Shown here one piece after another: positions 10,681 to 19,531 of a stretch of 64,000 bases of DNA. The notes under the pieces are model-generated. The model worked only from the letters and a program-made list of their open reading frames with translations, was not told the origin of the DNA and did not search any database. Where the stretch lies: positions 1,116,001 through 1,180,000 of the forward strand of contig NC_006513.1 of the NCBI RefSeq assembly GCF_000025965.1, read 5' to 3'. Each line of letters begins with the position of its first letter. The stretch's first letter is position 1. The position numbers and the translations under genes were made by a program. This stretch comes from Aromatoleum aromaticum EbN1. GTDB lineage: Bacteria; Pseudomonadota; Gammaproteobacteria; Burkholderiales; Rhodocyclaceae.

Positions 10681-12240
10681 ATGCCGGCGGAGCGGATTGC
10701 CATGCACAAGATCAGGGAGCTGTTACGGCTCAAATACGACTGCGCGCTGTCGCATGAGCGCATTGCCCGCGCGCTGTCGATTTCCAAAGGCGTGGTCGCC
10801 AAGTATGTGAAGGCGGCCGAGGAGTGCGGCCGGCCGTGGGCCGAGTTGTCGGCGGCCGACGAGGCAGAGTTGCGCCGGGTGCTGGGGGTCGCCCGGCGTG
10901 GACGTGGCGCGAGCGTCGCGAATGTGCCGCCGGATCTGGCGGCGGTGCATCAGGGGCTCAAGCGAAAGAACGTTACGCTGGCGCTGCTGTGGGAAGAGTA
11001 CGTGCAGACGGCCGACGGGCCGAGCTATCAGTACTCGCGCTTTTGCGACCTGTACCGCGCGTTCGCCCGGCACCTGAAGCGCTCAATGCGCCAGGTGCAC
11101 CGCGCCGGCGAGAAGCTCTTCATCGACTACGCCGGCGACACGGTGCCGATTGTTGACGCCGGCACCGGCGAGATTTCCCGCGCGCAGATCTTCGTCGCGG
11201 TCCTCGGGGCCTCGAGCTACACCTTCGCCTGTGCCACGGCGACGCAGTCGCAGGCGGATTGGCTGGGGTCGTTGGCGAAGGCGCTGACCTTCATCGGTGG
11301 CGTGCCCGAGCTCGTCGTGCCCGACAATACGCGCTCGCTCGTTGGCCAAGCCGACCGCTACGAGCCGCAACTGCAGCGCACCACCGCCGAGTTCGCCGCG
11401 CACTACGGCGTGGCGATCCTGCCCGCGCGCCCCTACAAGCCGCAGGACAAGTCCAAGGTCGAAGTCGGCGTACAGATCGTGCAGCGCTGGATTCTGGCGC
11501 GGCTGCGTCACCGGCGCTTTTTCTCGCTGGGGGAGTTGAACGAGGCGATCGCCGCGTTACTCGAGCCGCTGAACACGCGTGCCTTCCGGCGCCTGCCAGG
11601 CTCGCGCCACGAAGCGTTCGAGACGCTCGATCGGCCGGCGCTGCGCCCGTTGCCCGCCACCGCGTTCCAGTTCGCCCAATGGAAACGGGCCAAGCCCAAC
11701 ATCGACTACCACGTCGAGTTCGACGGGCATTACTACAGCGTGCCGTATGCGCTCGCCGGCCAACCGGTGGAGTTACGCATCACCGCGAGCAGCATCGAAT
11801 GCTTTGCCGCAGGCCGTCGCGTTGCGGTGCATGCGAGAAGCCACCGGCACGGGGCTTTCACCACGCTCACCGAGCACATGCCCGCATCGCATCAGGCGCA
11901 CCGTCAGTGGTCCCCGGGCAAACTCATCGCCTGGGGCGCCACGGTCGGGCCTCACACCGAGCAGGTGGTCAGCCACCAACTCGAACGCATGCCGCACCCC
12001 GAGCAGGGCTACCGGGCGTGCCTCGGGCTGATGCGCCTCGGTCGTCAATACGGCAACGAACGCCTCGAAGCCGCGGCGACCCGCGCCGTCACCCTCGGGG
12101 CGATGCGTTACCGCAACGTCGCCTCGATCCTCAAGAGCGGGCTCGACCGCGCGCCGCTCCCCGCATCCACTGCGCAGCAAAGCGAGCTCGCGCTACCGGC
12201 CGCTCACGAGAACCTGCGCGGTGCGCGCTACTACCACTGA
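10681..12240 (+). CDS. istA: IS21 transposase IstA
   Basis: DDE transposase of 519 residues. The N-terminal helix-turn-helix reads [19 protein letters not shown]. The catalytic residues are visible as D in [13 protein letters not shown] in [11 protein letters not shown] and E in [14 protein letters not shown]-terminal beta-barrel-like part ([17 protein letters not shown]) follows. ATG 10681 ([10 protein letters not shown]) matches the family N-terminus and has a GGAGACCGAGG ribosome-binding region; ATG 10702 is an alternative. It is followed 22 bp later by istB. The gene appears intact, so the element may still be active. Confidence 0.93.
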   Translation: MPAERIAMHKIRELLRLKYDCALSHERIARALSISKGVVAKYVKAAEECGRPWAELSAADEAELRRVLGVARRGRGASVANVPPDLAAVHQGLKRKNVTLALLWEEYVQTADGPSYQYSRFCDLYRAFARHLKRSMRQVHRAGEKLFIDYAGDTVPIVDAGTGEISRAQIFVAVLGASSYTFACATATQSQADWLGSLAKALTFIGGVPELVVPDNTRSLVGQADRYEPQLQRTTAEFAAHYGVAILPARPYKPQDKSKVEVGVQIVQRWILARLRHRRFFSLGELNEAIAALLEPLNTRAFRRLPGSRHEAFETLDRPALRPLPATAFQFAQWKRAKPNIDYHVEFDGHYYSVPYALAGQPVELRITASSIECFAAGRRVAVHARSHRHGAFTTLTEHMPASHQAHRQWSPGKLIAWGATVGPHTEQVVSHQLERMPHPEQGYRACLGLMRLGRQYGNERLEAAATRAVTLGAMRYRNVASILKSGLDRAPLPASTAQQSELALPAAHENLRGARYYH

Positions 12241-12262
12241 TTCCACCCACCGGAGAACATCG

Positions 12263-12997
12263 ATGCTGATGCAACACAGCCTGCAACAACTGCGCACCCT
12301 GCGCCTGGAAGGCATGGCCCGCGCCTTCGAGGAGCAGCTCACCCAGCCCGCCATCACCGCGCTCAGCTTCGAGGAGCGTTTCGCCCAGCTCATCGATCGC
12401 GAGATCCTGCTGCGCGACGGCAAACGCATCGATCGGCTGCTCAAGGCCGCCCGCATCAAAGCCGCTGCCGCCTGCCTGGAGGACGTCGACTACCGCGCCG
12501 GCCGGGGCCTCGAGCGCAGTCAGATCGCCGCGCTCGGAACCGGCCAGTGGATTCGCCACCACCAGAACTGCCTCATCACGGGCCCCACCGGCAGCGGCAA
12601 GACGTGGCTCGCCTGCGCGCTCGCCAACGCGGCGTGCCGGCAGGGCCTCGCGGCCTACTACGTGCGTCTGCCGCGGCTCTTCGAAGAGCTGCGCATCGCG
12701 CATGCCGATGGCAGCTTCAGCCGACGCCTGATGCAGCTCGCGCGCATGGATCTCATCGTCATCGACGATTGGGGCCTGGCCGCGCCGTCGGCGCAGGAGC
12801 GAAGCGACCTGCTGGAGCTGCTCGACGACCGCGTCGGCACGCGTTCGACCGTGATCACCAGCCAGCTGCCGATCGAGCACTGGCACACCTACCTGGGCGA
12901 CCCGACCTTCGCCGATGCGATCCTCGATCGCGTCGTGCACGCCGCGCACAAGCTCGCCCTCAAGGGCGAGTCGATGAGAAGAAAGGAAAAGGCATGA
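12263..12997 (+). CDS. istB: IS21 ATP-binding helper protein IstB
   Basis: AAA+ ATPase of 244 residues, DnaC-like. Walker A is GPTGSGKT at about residue 110, Walker B is LIVIDDWGL, and STVITSQLP is the sensor 1 region. IstB forms filaments on DNA, chooses the target and stimulates IstA. The N-terminal helical region ([20 protein letters not shown]) is typical. ATG 12263 is preceded by GGAGAA. The element's right end begins shortly after the stop codon. Confidence 0.93.
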   Translation: MLMQHSLQQLRTLRLEGMARAFEEQLTQPAITALSFEERFAQLIDREILLRDGKRIDRLLKAARIKAAAACLEDVDYRAGRGLERSQIAALGTGQWIRHHQNCLITGPTGSGKTWLACALANAACRQGLAAYYVRLPRLFEELRIAHADGSFSRRLMQLARMDLIVIDDWGLAAPSAQERSDLLELLDDRVGTRSTVITSQLPIEHWHTYLGDPTFADAILDRVVHAAHKLALKGESMRRKEKA

Positions 12998-13203
12998 GGC
13001 CGTGCGCGCGAGACGCCTTACCCACAGGCGCCCGCCCGCCAGCGTATGAGGCGCGCTGGCGGCCGCCTGTGGATAAGCCTGCGCCGTGCCCCGAATTGAC
13101 CGTGATCGTGACCGACACGGTTAGAATCTGAACACCACGCTTCGCGCGCAGACCCCCCGGTCACGTTCGTCGGTGCAGGCGGTCACGTTCGTCGGAATGC
13201 GCA

Positions 13204-13819
13204 GGCTGTGGACGCTGGTCAGCGCGTCGGCGGTGCTGTACCAGATCGACCCCAGGTGCGCAGCGATGCTGGAGAACGTTCTGGAAGACCGCTTTCACGG
13301 CATCCTCGTGAGCGACGGTACGGCGTCTATCGGGCCTAGCCCAATCGCCTGCGCTGCTGGCCACACCTTGCGCCACAGGCGCGCGGGCTGGCCGAATCGA
13401 CCGACGGGCGCATCGCGCGAGCCGGTGCGGCGATCGAAGCCTTGATGCGCACGCTGATGGGCGCGATCTACGATGCGCGCCAAAAACCGCCGCCGCAGCC
13501 GCTCCCGGCTCTGCACGCCGCCGACATCGAACAGCTGCGCAAGCTGTGCGAAGCGCATCACGGCGATGCCCACGACGCGCTGCGCAGCTTCGCGCGCGAA
13601 CTGCACCATGATTGGGGCGTCATTCTGCGCCCGCTCGCCGAGCCGCATCTACCGTTCTCGAGCAACGCCGTCGAGCAGGCCCTGCGGCACTGGGTGACCT
13701 CACGCCGGATCAATCATGGCACCCGCTCCCCGCCGGGCTCCCGCGCCTTCGCCGTGCTCGCCAGTGTGGTCGAAACCTGCCGCCGACGTGGCGCCTGCGT
13801 CTGGCGCTATCTCGGATAG
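13204..13819 (+). pseudogene. IS66-type transposase fragment, downstream part
   Basis: It resumes the interrupted transposase with WTLVSASAVLYQIDP and later gives RCWPHLAPQARGLAEST, then LPFSSNAVEQALRHWV and SRAFAVLASVVETCRRRG, the C-terminus of IS66-family transposases. At least one frame change lies near 13320-13350, and the frame ends with a stop at 13817-13819. The gene was already degenerate, or decayed after IS21 entry. No product is expected. Confidence 0.75.
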
Positions 13820-13913
13820 GTCATCAGCGCAGCACGCGAAGGTTCAACGCTGCCTCCCCTGCCCACTGTTGGGGCGTAGGGGACTGAACGATTACCCGTG
13901 TTTGTCCTGCGGG

Positions 13914-13940
13914 TAAAAAAAGGGGGCATGCAACCGCCCC
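13914..13940 (-). terminator. Rho-independent terminator after the usp gene
   Basis: Read on the minus strand, GGGGC-N8-GCCCC is followed by a run of seven or more T. It lies 38 bp past the stop codon of the universal stress protein gene, at the end of the DUF1302-to-usp operon. Confidence 0.75.
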
Positions 13941-13977
13941 GAAAGTCTTCGGAGGAGACCGAAGCAAAAATGTTTGA

Positions 13978-14430
13978 TCAACGTGAGGTGCTGGCTATGG
14001 CTACAAAAACCGGGAGGTGCGAGTGAGTCAGGACTTTATGTGTTTGTGACCCAAGCGCCAGGGCCTTCAGACCCCGCCGGCCATGTGATGCCATGTAAAT
14101 CAGGTCGCACTCTTTTTCCTTGGCAACCTGAAGAATCTCCTCGTAGGCGTCTGTGCCTATTCGTACTACACCTTCACAGGCCAGTTCCGCTGCTTGACCA
14201 ACAGCCACGGCTTTGGAAATAACGGTCGAAGCTCTCTGCTTCAACTCATTTTCAAACGCTTCGGGAGACAGGGTGCGCATCAGCGCCCCCTCCTGGGTGG
14301 CGCCGTAATCCTCGACCATCGTGAAAAAGGTGATTCGGGCCCCGAGGCCGAGGGCGAACTCCACCGCTTGCGCAACCAGAGAGGTCGTCAATTCCGAACC
14401 ATCGAGCGGCACCAATATGTGACGGTACAT
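13978..14430 (-). CDS. Universal stress protein (UspA family)
   Basis: Protein of 150 residues, single Usp domain. It has the N-terminal strand YRHILVPLDGSELT and the C-terminal nucleotide-binding signature ASHGRRGLKALALGSQTHKVL (G-x2-G-x8-GS type), so ATP binding is likely. It is the last gene after the MmpL-like transporter with a 19-bp gap, and the terminator follows. Usp proteins accompany stress- or solvent-related operons, and here it probably responds with the envelope transport set. Its exact role is unknown. Confidence 0.88.
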   Translation of the reverse strand: MYRHILVPLDGSELTTSLVAQAVEFALGLGARITFFTMVEDYGATQEGALMRTLSPEAFENELKQRASTVISKAVAVGQAAELACEGVVRIGTDAYEEILQVAKEKECDLIYMASHGRRGLKALALGSQTHKVLTHSHLPVFVAIASTSR

Positions 14431-14449
14431 TTCATAACACTCCGTATGT

Positions 14450-16849
14450 TTAGGCCAACGCAGCTTTTTTCGGCCGCAGCAGGAAATGCCCCAGCGCGGG
14501 CAGCAGGATCAGCGCGCCGAGCATGTTCCAGACGAACATGAAGGCGAGGAGTATCCCCATATCGGCCTGGAATTTGATCGGCGAGAAGGCCCAGGTGGCC
14601 ACGGCCAGACCCAGGGTGATCCCGGTCAGCACCACCACCTTGCCGGTGAAGATTAAGGCCTTGTAGTACGCTGCGGACAGGCTCATGCCTTCCTTGAGTC
14701 GCGCCAGGGTGACCGTCATCACGTACAGCGCGTAGTCGACGCCGATCCCCACCCCGAGGGCGATCACCGGCAGGGTCGCGACCTTGACGCCGATGTTGAG
14801 CCACACCATCAGCGCCTCGCACAGCACCGAGGTGATCATCAGCGGCACCACCGCGCACACCACGGCCCGCCACGAGCGGAACGCGATGAAGGCGAGCACG
14901 ATCACCGCCGCATAGACCAGGAACAGCATCTGCACGTTGGCCTTGCGCACCACGATGTTGGTTGCCGCTTCGATGCCCGCGTTGCCCGCCGCGTTCAGGA
15001 AACGCACCTCATCGGTGCCATGGCGCGCGGCGAAGGCTTCGACCACGTTGACCACGCTAGCGAGCGTATCGGCCTTGTGATCCTTGAGGTAGGCATAGAC
15101 GGTGAGCAGGTCGCAGTTCTGGTTGAACATCTCCCGCGGGGCGCGGGTGATGATCGCGTTGAGCATGTCCTGCGAGCGCGGAATCTCGAACCACTTCAGG
15201 CTGCCCTCGTTCATGCCGGCGTTCGACACCTTGGCCAGGCCGGCTAGCGAGCTGGTCGCCTCCACTCCCGGCAGCTGCTGCAGCTCGCGCTCGAGCGCAT
15301 CGACCGCCATGAGCGTGTCGTACTGGCCGCAGGCATATTGCGGCGTGCGGACCATGACGATGTACACGTCGCTGCTGGCCGCATAGTTGGCAGTCATGAA
15401 CGCGTTGTCGCGGTTGTAGCGCGAGTCCGGGCGCAGCTCGGGGGCGCCGGGATCGGTGTCGCCGATCTTGAGCTGAAAGCTCACTGCAAGGCCCACCACT
15501 CCCATCGCCAGCCCTGTCAGCACCGCGATGCTGGCCCATTTGCGCTGCGTGAACAGATCGAGGAAGGCCCAGAACGGATGCTTGCCGTGCCCGGCATCCT
15601 GCGCGTCGCGCAGCTCCGCGCGCAGGCTGCGCTGGGCAGCCACCGGGCTCACCCCGGTATAGGACAGCAGGATCGGCAGCAGCACGAGGTTGGTGAAGAT
15701 CAGCACCGCGACCCCGATGCTGGCGGTGATCGCCAGATCCTGGATGACCTGGATGTCGATCACCATCAGCACCGCGAAGCCGACCGCGTCGGCCAGCAGG
15801 GCGGTCATCCCGGCGAGGAACAGGCGGCGGAAGGTATATCGTGCCGCCACCAAGCTGTGCGTGCCGCGCCCGATGTCCTGCATGATGCCGTTCATCTTTT
15901 GCGCGCCGTGGCTCATGCCGATGGCGAAGACGAGAAAGGGCACCAGTACCGAGTATGGGTCGAGCTCGTAACCGAGCGTGGGCAGCAGGCCCAGCAGCCA
16001 CACCACGGCCACCACCGAGCACGCCACCACCAGCAGCGTGCTGCGCAGGCAGCGGGTGTACCAGTACAGCACGGCGGTGCAGATGACGATCGCCCCGGCG
16101 AAGAACATCATCACCTGCTGCAGGCCGTCGATCAGATCGCCCACCACCTTGGCGAAACCGGTGACGTGGATCCTGATCTTCTCCGACTCGTACTTCGCGC
16201 GCAGCACCTCGATGCGCTTTGACAGCGCGTGGTAGTCGATCCGCTCCCCGGTCTCGGCGATCTTGTCCTGCAGCGGGACGAAAATGATGCTCGACTGATA
16301 GTTGGCGGCGACCAACTGGCCGATCTCGCCCGAGCGCTCGACGTTGACGCGCACCTGCTCGATCGATTCGGGCGAGCCGTCGTAGTCGTCCGGAATCACC
16401 GGCCCGCCGTCGAGCCCTTCCTCGGTCACGCCGGTCCAGCGCACGGCGGGCGCCCACAGCGACTTCATGTAGGGCCGGTCGACGCTCGGCATCAGGAACA
16501 GCTCGTCGCTCATCTTGCGCACGGTATCGAGATACTCTGCGTCGAAGATGTCCCCTTCCGTCGCCGCCACGGCGATGCGCAGGCTGTTGCCCATGCCCGC
16601 GAGCTGGCTGCGGTTGTCGAGGAAGTTCACGATGTAAGGGTGGCTGGTCGGGATCATCTTGTCGAACGCGGCGTTCAACTTGAGTCCGAACGCCTGGTAG
16701 CCGAGCACCAGCGTGGCCAGAAAGCACAGTGTGACAATGACCAGGCGGTTGTTGAAAAGCGCGCGCTCGGCAAACGAACCGGAGCGTGTATCGAAGTCTG
16801 CGAGATCGACAATGACCGCTTCGGCCGGAAGTGAATGTGCAACAGCCAT
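14450..16849 (-). CDS. MmpL-like RND superfamily transporter
   Basis: Inner-membrane protein of 799 residues with two halves, each with a first TM helix, a periplasmic loop and a group of TM helices. TM1 is LVIVTLCFLATLVLGYQAF. The first cluster includes VPFLVFAIGMSHGAQKM, and the second half includes LPVIALGVGIGVDYALYVM, the usual G-x-x-x-D-Y of MmpL/HpnN-type exporters. It is shorter than HAE1 efflux pumps and lacks an adaptor gene beside it. Its start overlaps the stop of the YCF48 gene (TAATG), indicating coupling. The context with DUF1329 and DUF1302 suggests movement of a hydrophobic or lipid-like molecule across the envelope; the direction is unknown. Confidence 0.88.
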   Translation of the reverse strand: MAVAHSLPAEAVIVDLADFDTRSGSFAERALFNNRLVIVTLCFLATLVLGYQAFGLKLNAAFDKMIPTSHPYIVNFLDNRSQLAGMGNSLRIAVAATEGDIFDAEYLDTVRKMSDELFLMPSVDRPYMKSLWAPAVRWTGVTEEGLDGGPVIPDDYDGSPESIEQVRVNVERSGEIGQLVAANYQSSIIFVPLQDKIAETGERIDYHALSKRIEVLRAKYESEKIRIHVTGFAKVVGDLIDGLQQVMMFFAGAIVICTAVLYWYTRCLRSTLLVVACSVVAVVWLLGLLPTLGYELDPYSVLVPFLVFAIGMSHGAQKMNGIMQDIGRGTHSLVAARYTFRRLFLAGMTALLADAVGFAVLMVIDIQVIQDLAITASIGVAVLIFTNLVLLPILLSYTGVSPVAAQRSLRAELRDAQDAGHGKHPFWAFLDLFTQRKWASIAVLTGLAMGVVGLAVSFQLKIGDTDPGAPELRPDSRYNRDNAFMTANYAASSDVYIVMVRTPQYACGQYDTLMAVDALERELQQLPGVEATSSLAGLAKVSNAGMNEGSLKWFEIPRSQDMLNAIITRAPREMFNQNCDLLTVYAYLKDHKADTLASVVNVVEAFAARHGTDEVRFLNAAGNAGIEAATNIVVRKANVQMLFLVYAAVIVLAFIAFRSWRAVVCAVVPLMITSVLCEALMVWLNIGVKVATLPVIALGVGIGVDYALYVMTVTLARLKEGMSLSAAYYKALIFTGKVVVLTGITLGLAVATWAFSPIKFQADMGILLAFMFVWNMLGALILLPALGHFLLRPKKAALA

Positions 16850-17973
16850 TATTGATTTTCCGTAACAACGAGTTGAGCTGCGTCGACGCGGCTCAGGCCG
16901 CGTGCTCCGGACATGACGAGTGCTCCGTCGTCGATCTGCACCAGCGCGGTGACCGCGTTGGGGGCCTTTGCTTTAAGTGCGCTGAAACTGCGCCCTTGGT
17001 CGTCGCTGCGCAGCAGGCGGCCGCTTTCGTCCGCAAGCACGACGGCGCCGTCCTTGAGCCGCACCCCACTTGTGATCGTAATGTCGTGATCGAGGGCGAT
17101 TTGTGTCCAGGCCGTGCCCCCGTCCCCGCTGCGCCAGACATTGCCCCTCAAGCCGTACGCCAGAACGGTGTCTTCAGCGAGCGAAAGCGCACCAAAGAAC
17201 GTGCCGGGGTAGGGCGTCCTGACTTCGGCGAAGGACAGTCCGGCATCATCCGAGCGAAACAGCGCCCCCTGTTCTCCTGATACGAGCAGCCGGGCACCGT
17301 CGGCACGAATCTGATAAAGGTGCTTGCCGCGCGGATTCGGCAGACGTGCCATGAAAGCCTGCCAGGACTGGCCTCCATCCTCGGTGGCAAGGGCGAGTCC
17401 GTAGGCGCCGACCGCATAGCCGCGACGTTCGTTCGTGAAACTCACGCTCAGCAGCGGTTTGTCCGGACCGTCTTCGACCATCCTCTGTGCGTCGCGCAGC
17501 AGTCGCTCGGCGCCTTCCCTGCCGGTCGCTTCGAGGGCCTTGGCTTCTTCCAGCACCTGTTGCGCCGCCTGGCGGCCCTCCAGTTGGCGCACCCAGGTTT
17601 CGCCGCCATCCCGGGAATGCAGCACGATGCCGCTGTGGCCGACCGCCCAGCCCAGCTTGTCGTTGACGAAGCAGACAGCGGTCAGCGCCACGCTCGACGG
17701 CACCGAACCTGCCTGCCGCCAGGTTTTACCGCCGTCGTCCGAAAGGAGCACTGTTCCCCGGGGGCCCACTGAAACCAGGCGATCACCCGCCCGTGTAACC
17801 GCCAGCTGGACAGCGCTGGTGGCGCGCACATCTGCACTTGCCGCCACCTCCATCAGATCGGGCACAGGCTGGCCGGTCGTCGCCGCCACCGCAAGCTGAC
17901 ACATCAAACTCAAAAGGGTGGCAGCCATCAGGGGCCGCACCGCAGTGTTCAGAACCATGTTGCCTACTCTCAT
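16849..17973 (-). CDS. Secreted YCF48-type beta-propeller protein
   Basis: Protein of 374 residues with a signal peptide (LMAATLLSLMCQLAVAA). It has repeated BNR/YCF48-like blades: GTVLLSDDGGKTWRQAG, GIVLHSRDGGETWVRQ, ALATEDGGQSWQAF, ALFRSDDAGLSF and NVWRSGDGGTAW. A charged helical insert (QQVLEEAKALEATGREGAERLL) interrupts the blades after the second. Known YCF48/HCF136 proteins are assembly factors in phototrophs; in proteobacteria this family recurs beside RND/DUF1329/DUF1302 genes without a defined job. ATG 17973 is used; ATG 17958 would also leave a signal peptide. Confidence 0.85.
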   Translation of the reverse strand: MRVGNMVLNTAVRPLMAATLLSLMCQLAVAATTGQPVPDLMEVAASADVRATSAVQLAVTRAGDRLVSVGPRGTVLLSDDGGKTWRQAGSVPSSVALTAVCFVNDKLGWAVGHSGIVLHSRDGGETWVRQLEGRQAAQQVLEEAKALEATGREGAERLLRDAQRMVEDGPDKPLLSVSFTNERRGYAVGAYGLALATEDGGQSWQAFMARLPNPRGKHLYQIRADGARLLVSGEQGALFRSDDAGLSFAEVRTPYPGTFFGALSLAEDTVLAYGLRGNVWRSGDGGTAWTQIALDHDITITSGVRLKDGAVVLADESGRLLRSDDQGRSFSALKAKAPNAVTALVQIDDGALVMSGARGLSRVDAAQLVVTENQ

Positions 17974-18062
17974 TCGCGCTTCGCCACTCCAGGGCAGACC
18001 CTGTGGATCCGCGCGGTGGACGGAGCGTCGTTCAACAGCGAAAAACCCGGCCTGAAAATCAG

Positions 18063-18133
18063 GGGCCTGCCTGCCTACGCCCAGGCAGGCCCTTTGACGA
18101 CTGCCAGGCAGCCAGGCAGCCAGGCAGCCAGGC
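18063..18133. repeat. Perfect hairpin and 8-bp tandem repeat between DUF1329 and YCF48 genes
   Basis: An 11-bp perfect inverted repeat (GGGCCTGCCTG at 18063-18073, complement at 18082-18092) is followed by about 3.5 copies of CCAGGCAG up to 18133, just past the DUF1329 stop codon. There is no U-run. It may attenuate or stabilise the transcript and so set lower expression of the YCF48 and RND genes relative to DUF1302 and DUF1329. Confidence 0.55.
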
Positions 18134-18137
18134 GAGA

Positions 18138-19502
18138 TCAGCGTGAAGCGTCGGCGGCGACGGCATCTCCGGTGAAGAAGGTCTCAGGTTTGCGCGGCAC
18201 GACACGGTACGACTCGTCGTTCAGGCCCTGCACCGTGCTCATCGTGCCCGCCTGCAGGTTGAATACCGTCACCTGTTGGACCAGTAATGCTGGAACGGCG
18301 GGCACGAAGAAGTTCGGCATCTGCGAGGTGCGCCACAGCTTGCCTTCGGCGTCGTAGCCGTCCATCAGCACCATCAGCGCCGTATCCTCATCGAAGTAAT
18401 ACTTGCGCTTCGGCACCGCATGGCGCCTGCCTGCAACCACCGTGGCTTCGACTTCCCACACGCGATGCAACTCCCAGCGCACCTTGGCGGGGTTCAGATG
18501 GAACTTGTCGTAGGCTTCGGAAACCGTGGCAGTGACCAGTTCATTGTTGTTATAGGGAACGTACATCTCCCGCTTGCCGACCAGCTTCCATTCGTAGCGG
18601 TCAGGATGACCGTAGAAACCTTCCACCTCGTCGAAATAGTTCGCGCCCGAGGCAACGAAGTCCGGCGTGTCGTAGGCAACGGTCGGGGCGCGGCGCACGC
18701 GGCGCTGGCCGACCAGATACTGCCAGGCTTGGCGCGGGGTTTTGGGATCGATGCCGTCGCGAATGACCAGCGACTCGCCCACTTTGAAGGATGGTGCCGT
18801 AGTACTGAAACGAAACATGGTGTATTCGCCCTCCCCGTCCTTCGACCACGTCTCCCACGACCCATCTTTGTAGTTGTAGGGTTGCTGGAAGAACATGTCG
18901 TTGCGGGTGGCCAGGGTGTGATTGCCATCCGAGGAGCCGACAATGTTCTTGAACCCAAACTCCTTCGATTCGGGTTCGACCCGCAGCAGGTAATTCCAGA
19001 CCACCTCCACGCCGGTCTGCGGGATCGGGAACGGGAGGCCGCCGAAACAGCCCTCGATCGAATTGCCGCCTTCTGTCGTCTTGCAACGGGTTGCATTCTT
19101 GAAGGTATTGGCGGCGACGTGCTCTGGTACCGTCGCCGTGCGATGCGTCGGGTAAACATCAAGACGGAAGGTATCCGGGTATTTCTTCAGCAGGGCCTGT
19201 GTACCCTCGGAGAGCTTGCCTGCATGCTGGGCCATATTGGACGCAGTGATTTGCAGGACCGGCTTTTCATTCGGAAAAAGGCTCACCGGAATGTCGCCCA
19301 CTTTCGAGCCTGTGACCGGACCGGTATACCCCCCCGTCCAGGCCGGGATGGTTCCATCCTTATTGCCGGCTTTTTCCCCGCCGAGCGGCGTAAGGGAGGT
19401 TTTCAGCTTGCCGGCGTCCTCCGCACTGACGGCCGCTGCGGCCGTCTGCATTCCTGCAATCAGCGCCAGCACCGATGCACATAGCAAGGTTTTGTTGAAC
19501 AT
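18138..19502 (-). CDS. DUF1329 periplasmic protein
   Basis: Protein of 454 residues with a clear signal peptide (LLCASVLALIAGMQTAAAA). It has features of the DUF1329 family: LTPLGGEKAGNKDGTIPAWTGG near the N-terminus, KDGSWETWSKDGEGEYTMF, and MVLMDGYDAEGKLWRTSQMP in the C-terminal half. DUF1329 proteins are thought to have a LolA/LolB-like lipid-binding fold, and they almost always sit next to a DUF1302 gene. It lies 29 bp downstream of DUF1302, so co-transcription is likely. A carrier role for a hydrophobic ligand between membranes is inference. Confidence 0.88.
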   Translation of the reverse strand: MFNKTLLCASVLALIAGMQTAAAAVSAEDAGKLKTSLTPLGGEKAGNKDGTIPAWTGGYTGPVTGSKVGDIPVSLFPNEKPVLQITASNMAQHAGKLSEGTQALLKKYPDTFRLDVYPTHRTATVPEHVAANTFKNATRCKTTEGGNSIEGCFGGLPFPIPQTGVEVVWNYLLRVEPESKEFGFKNIVGSSDGNHTLATRNDMFFQQPYNYKDGSWETWSKDGEGEYTMFRFSTTAPSFKVGESLVIRDGIDPKTPRQAWQYLVGQRRVRRAPTVAYDTPDFVASGANYFDEVEGFYGHPDRYEWKLVGKREMYVPYNNNELVTATVSEAYDKFHLNPAKVRWELHRVWEVEATVVAGRRHAVPKRKYYFDEDTALMVLMDGYDAEGKLWRTSQMPNFFVPAVPALLVQQVTVFNLQAGTMSTVQGLNDESYRVVPRKPETFFTGDAVAADASR

Positions 19503-19531
19503 ATCCCGTCTCCTCGTTTACTTATAGTGAA

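Larger units (their letters stand above)
10447..13203. mobile_element. IS21-family insertion sequence with 7-bp target duplication
   Basis: The ends are inverted: the left end is TGCGGATTCCGAC and the right end is the complement of TGCGCATTCCGAC. Each is followed inwards by further copies of CAACGTGACC/GAACGTGACC-like repeats, the multiple terminal sites usual in IS21. GGCTGTG flanks both sides (10440-10446 and 13204-13210). Removing the element restores the IS66 transposase reading LLWLWTLVSASAVLY. It carries istA and istB and is 2757 bp long. Confidence 0.9.

Noticed and set aside
14450-16849. Calling the RND protein a HAE1 multidrug pump
   Set aside because: It is about 250 residues shorter than HAE1 pumps, has the MmpL/HpnN-type GVGIGVDYALYV, and has no adaptor or TolC partner beside it.
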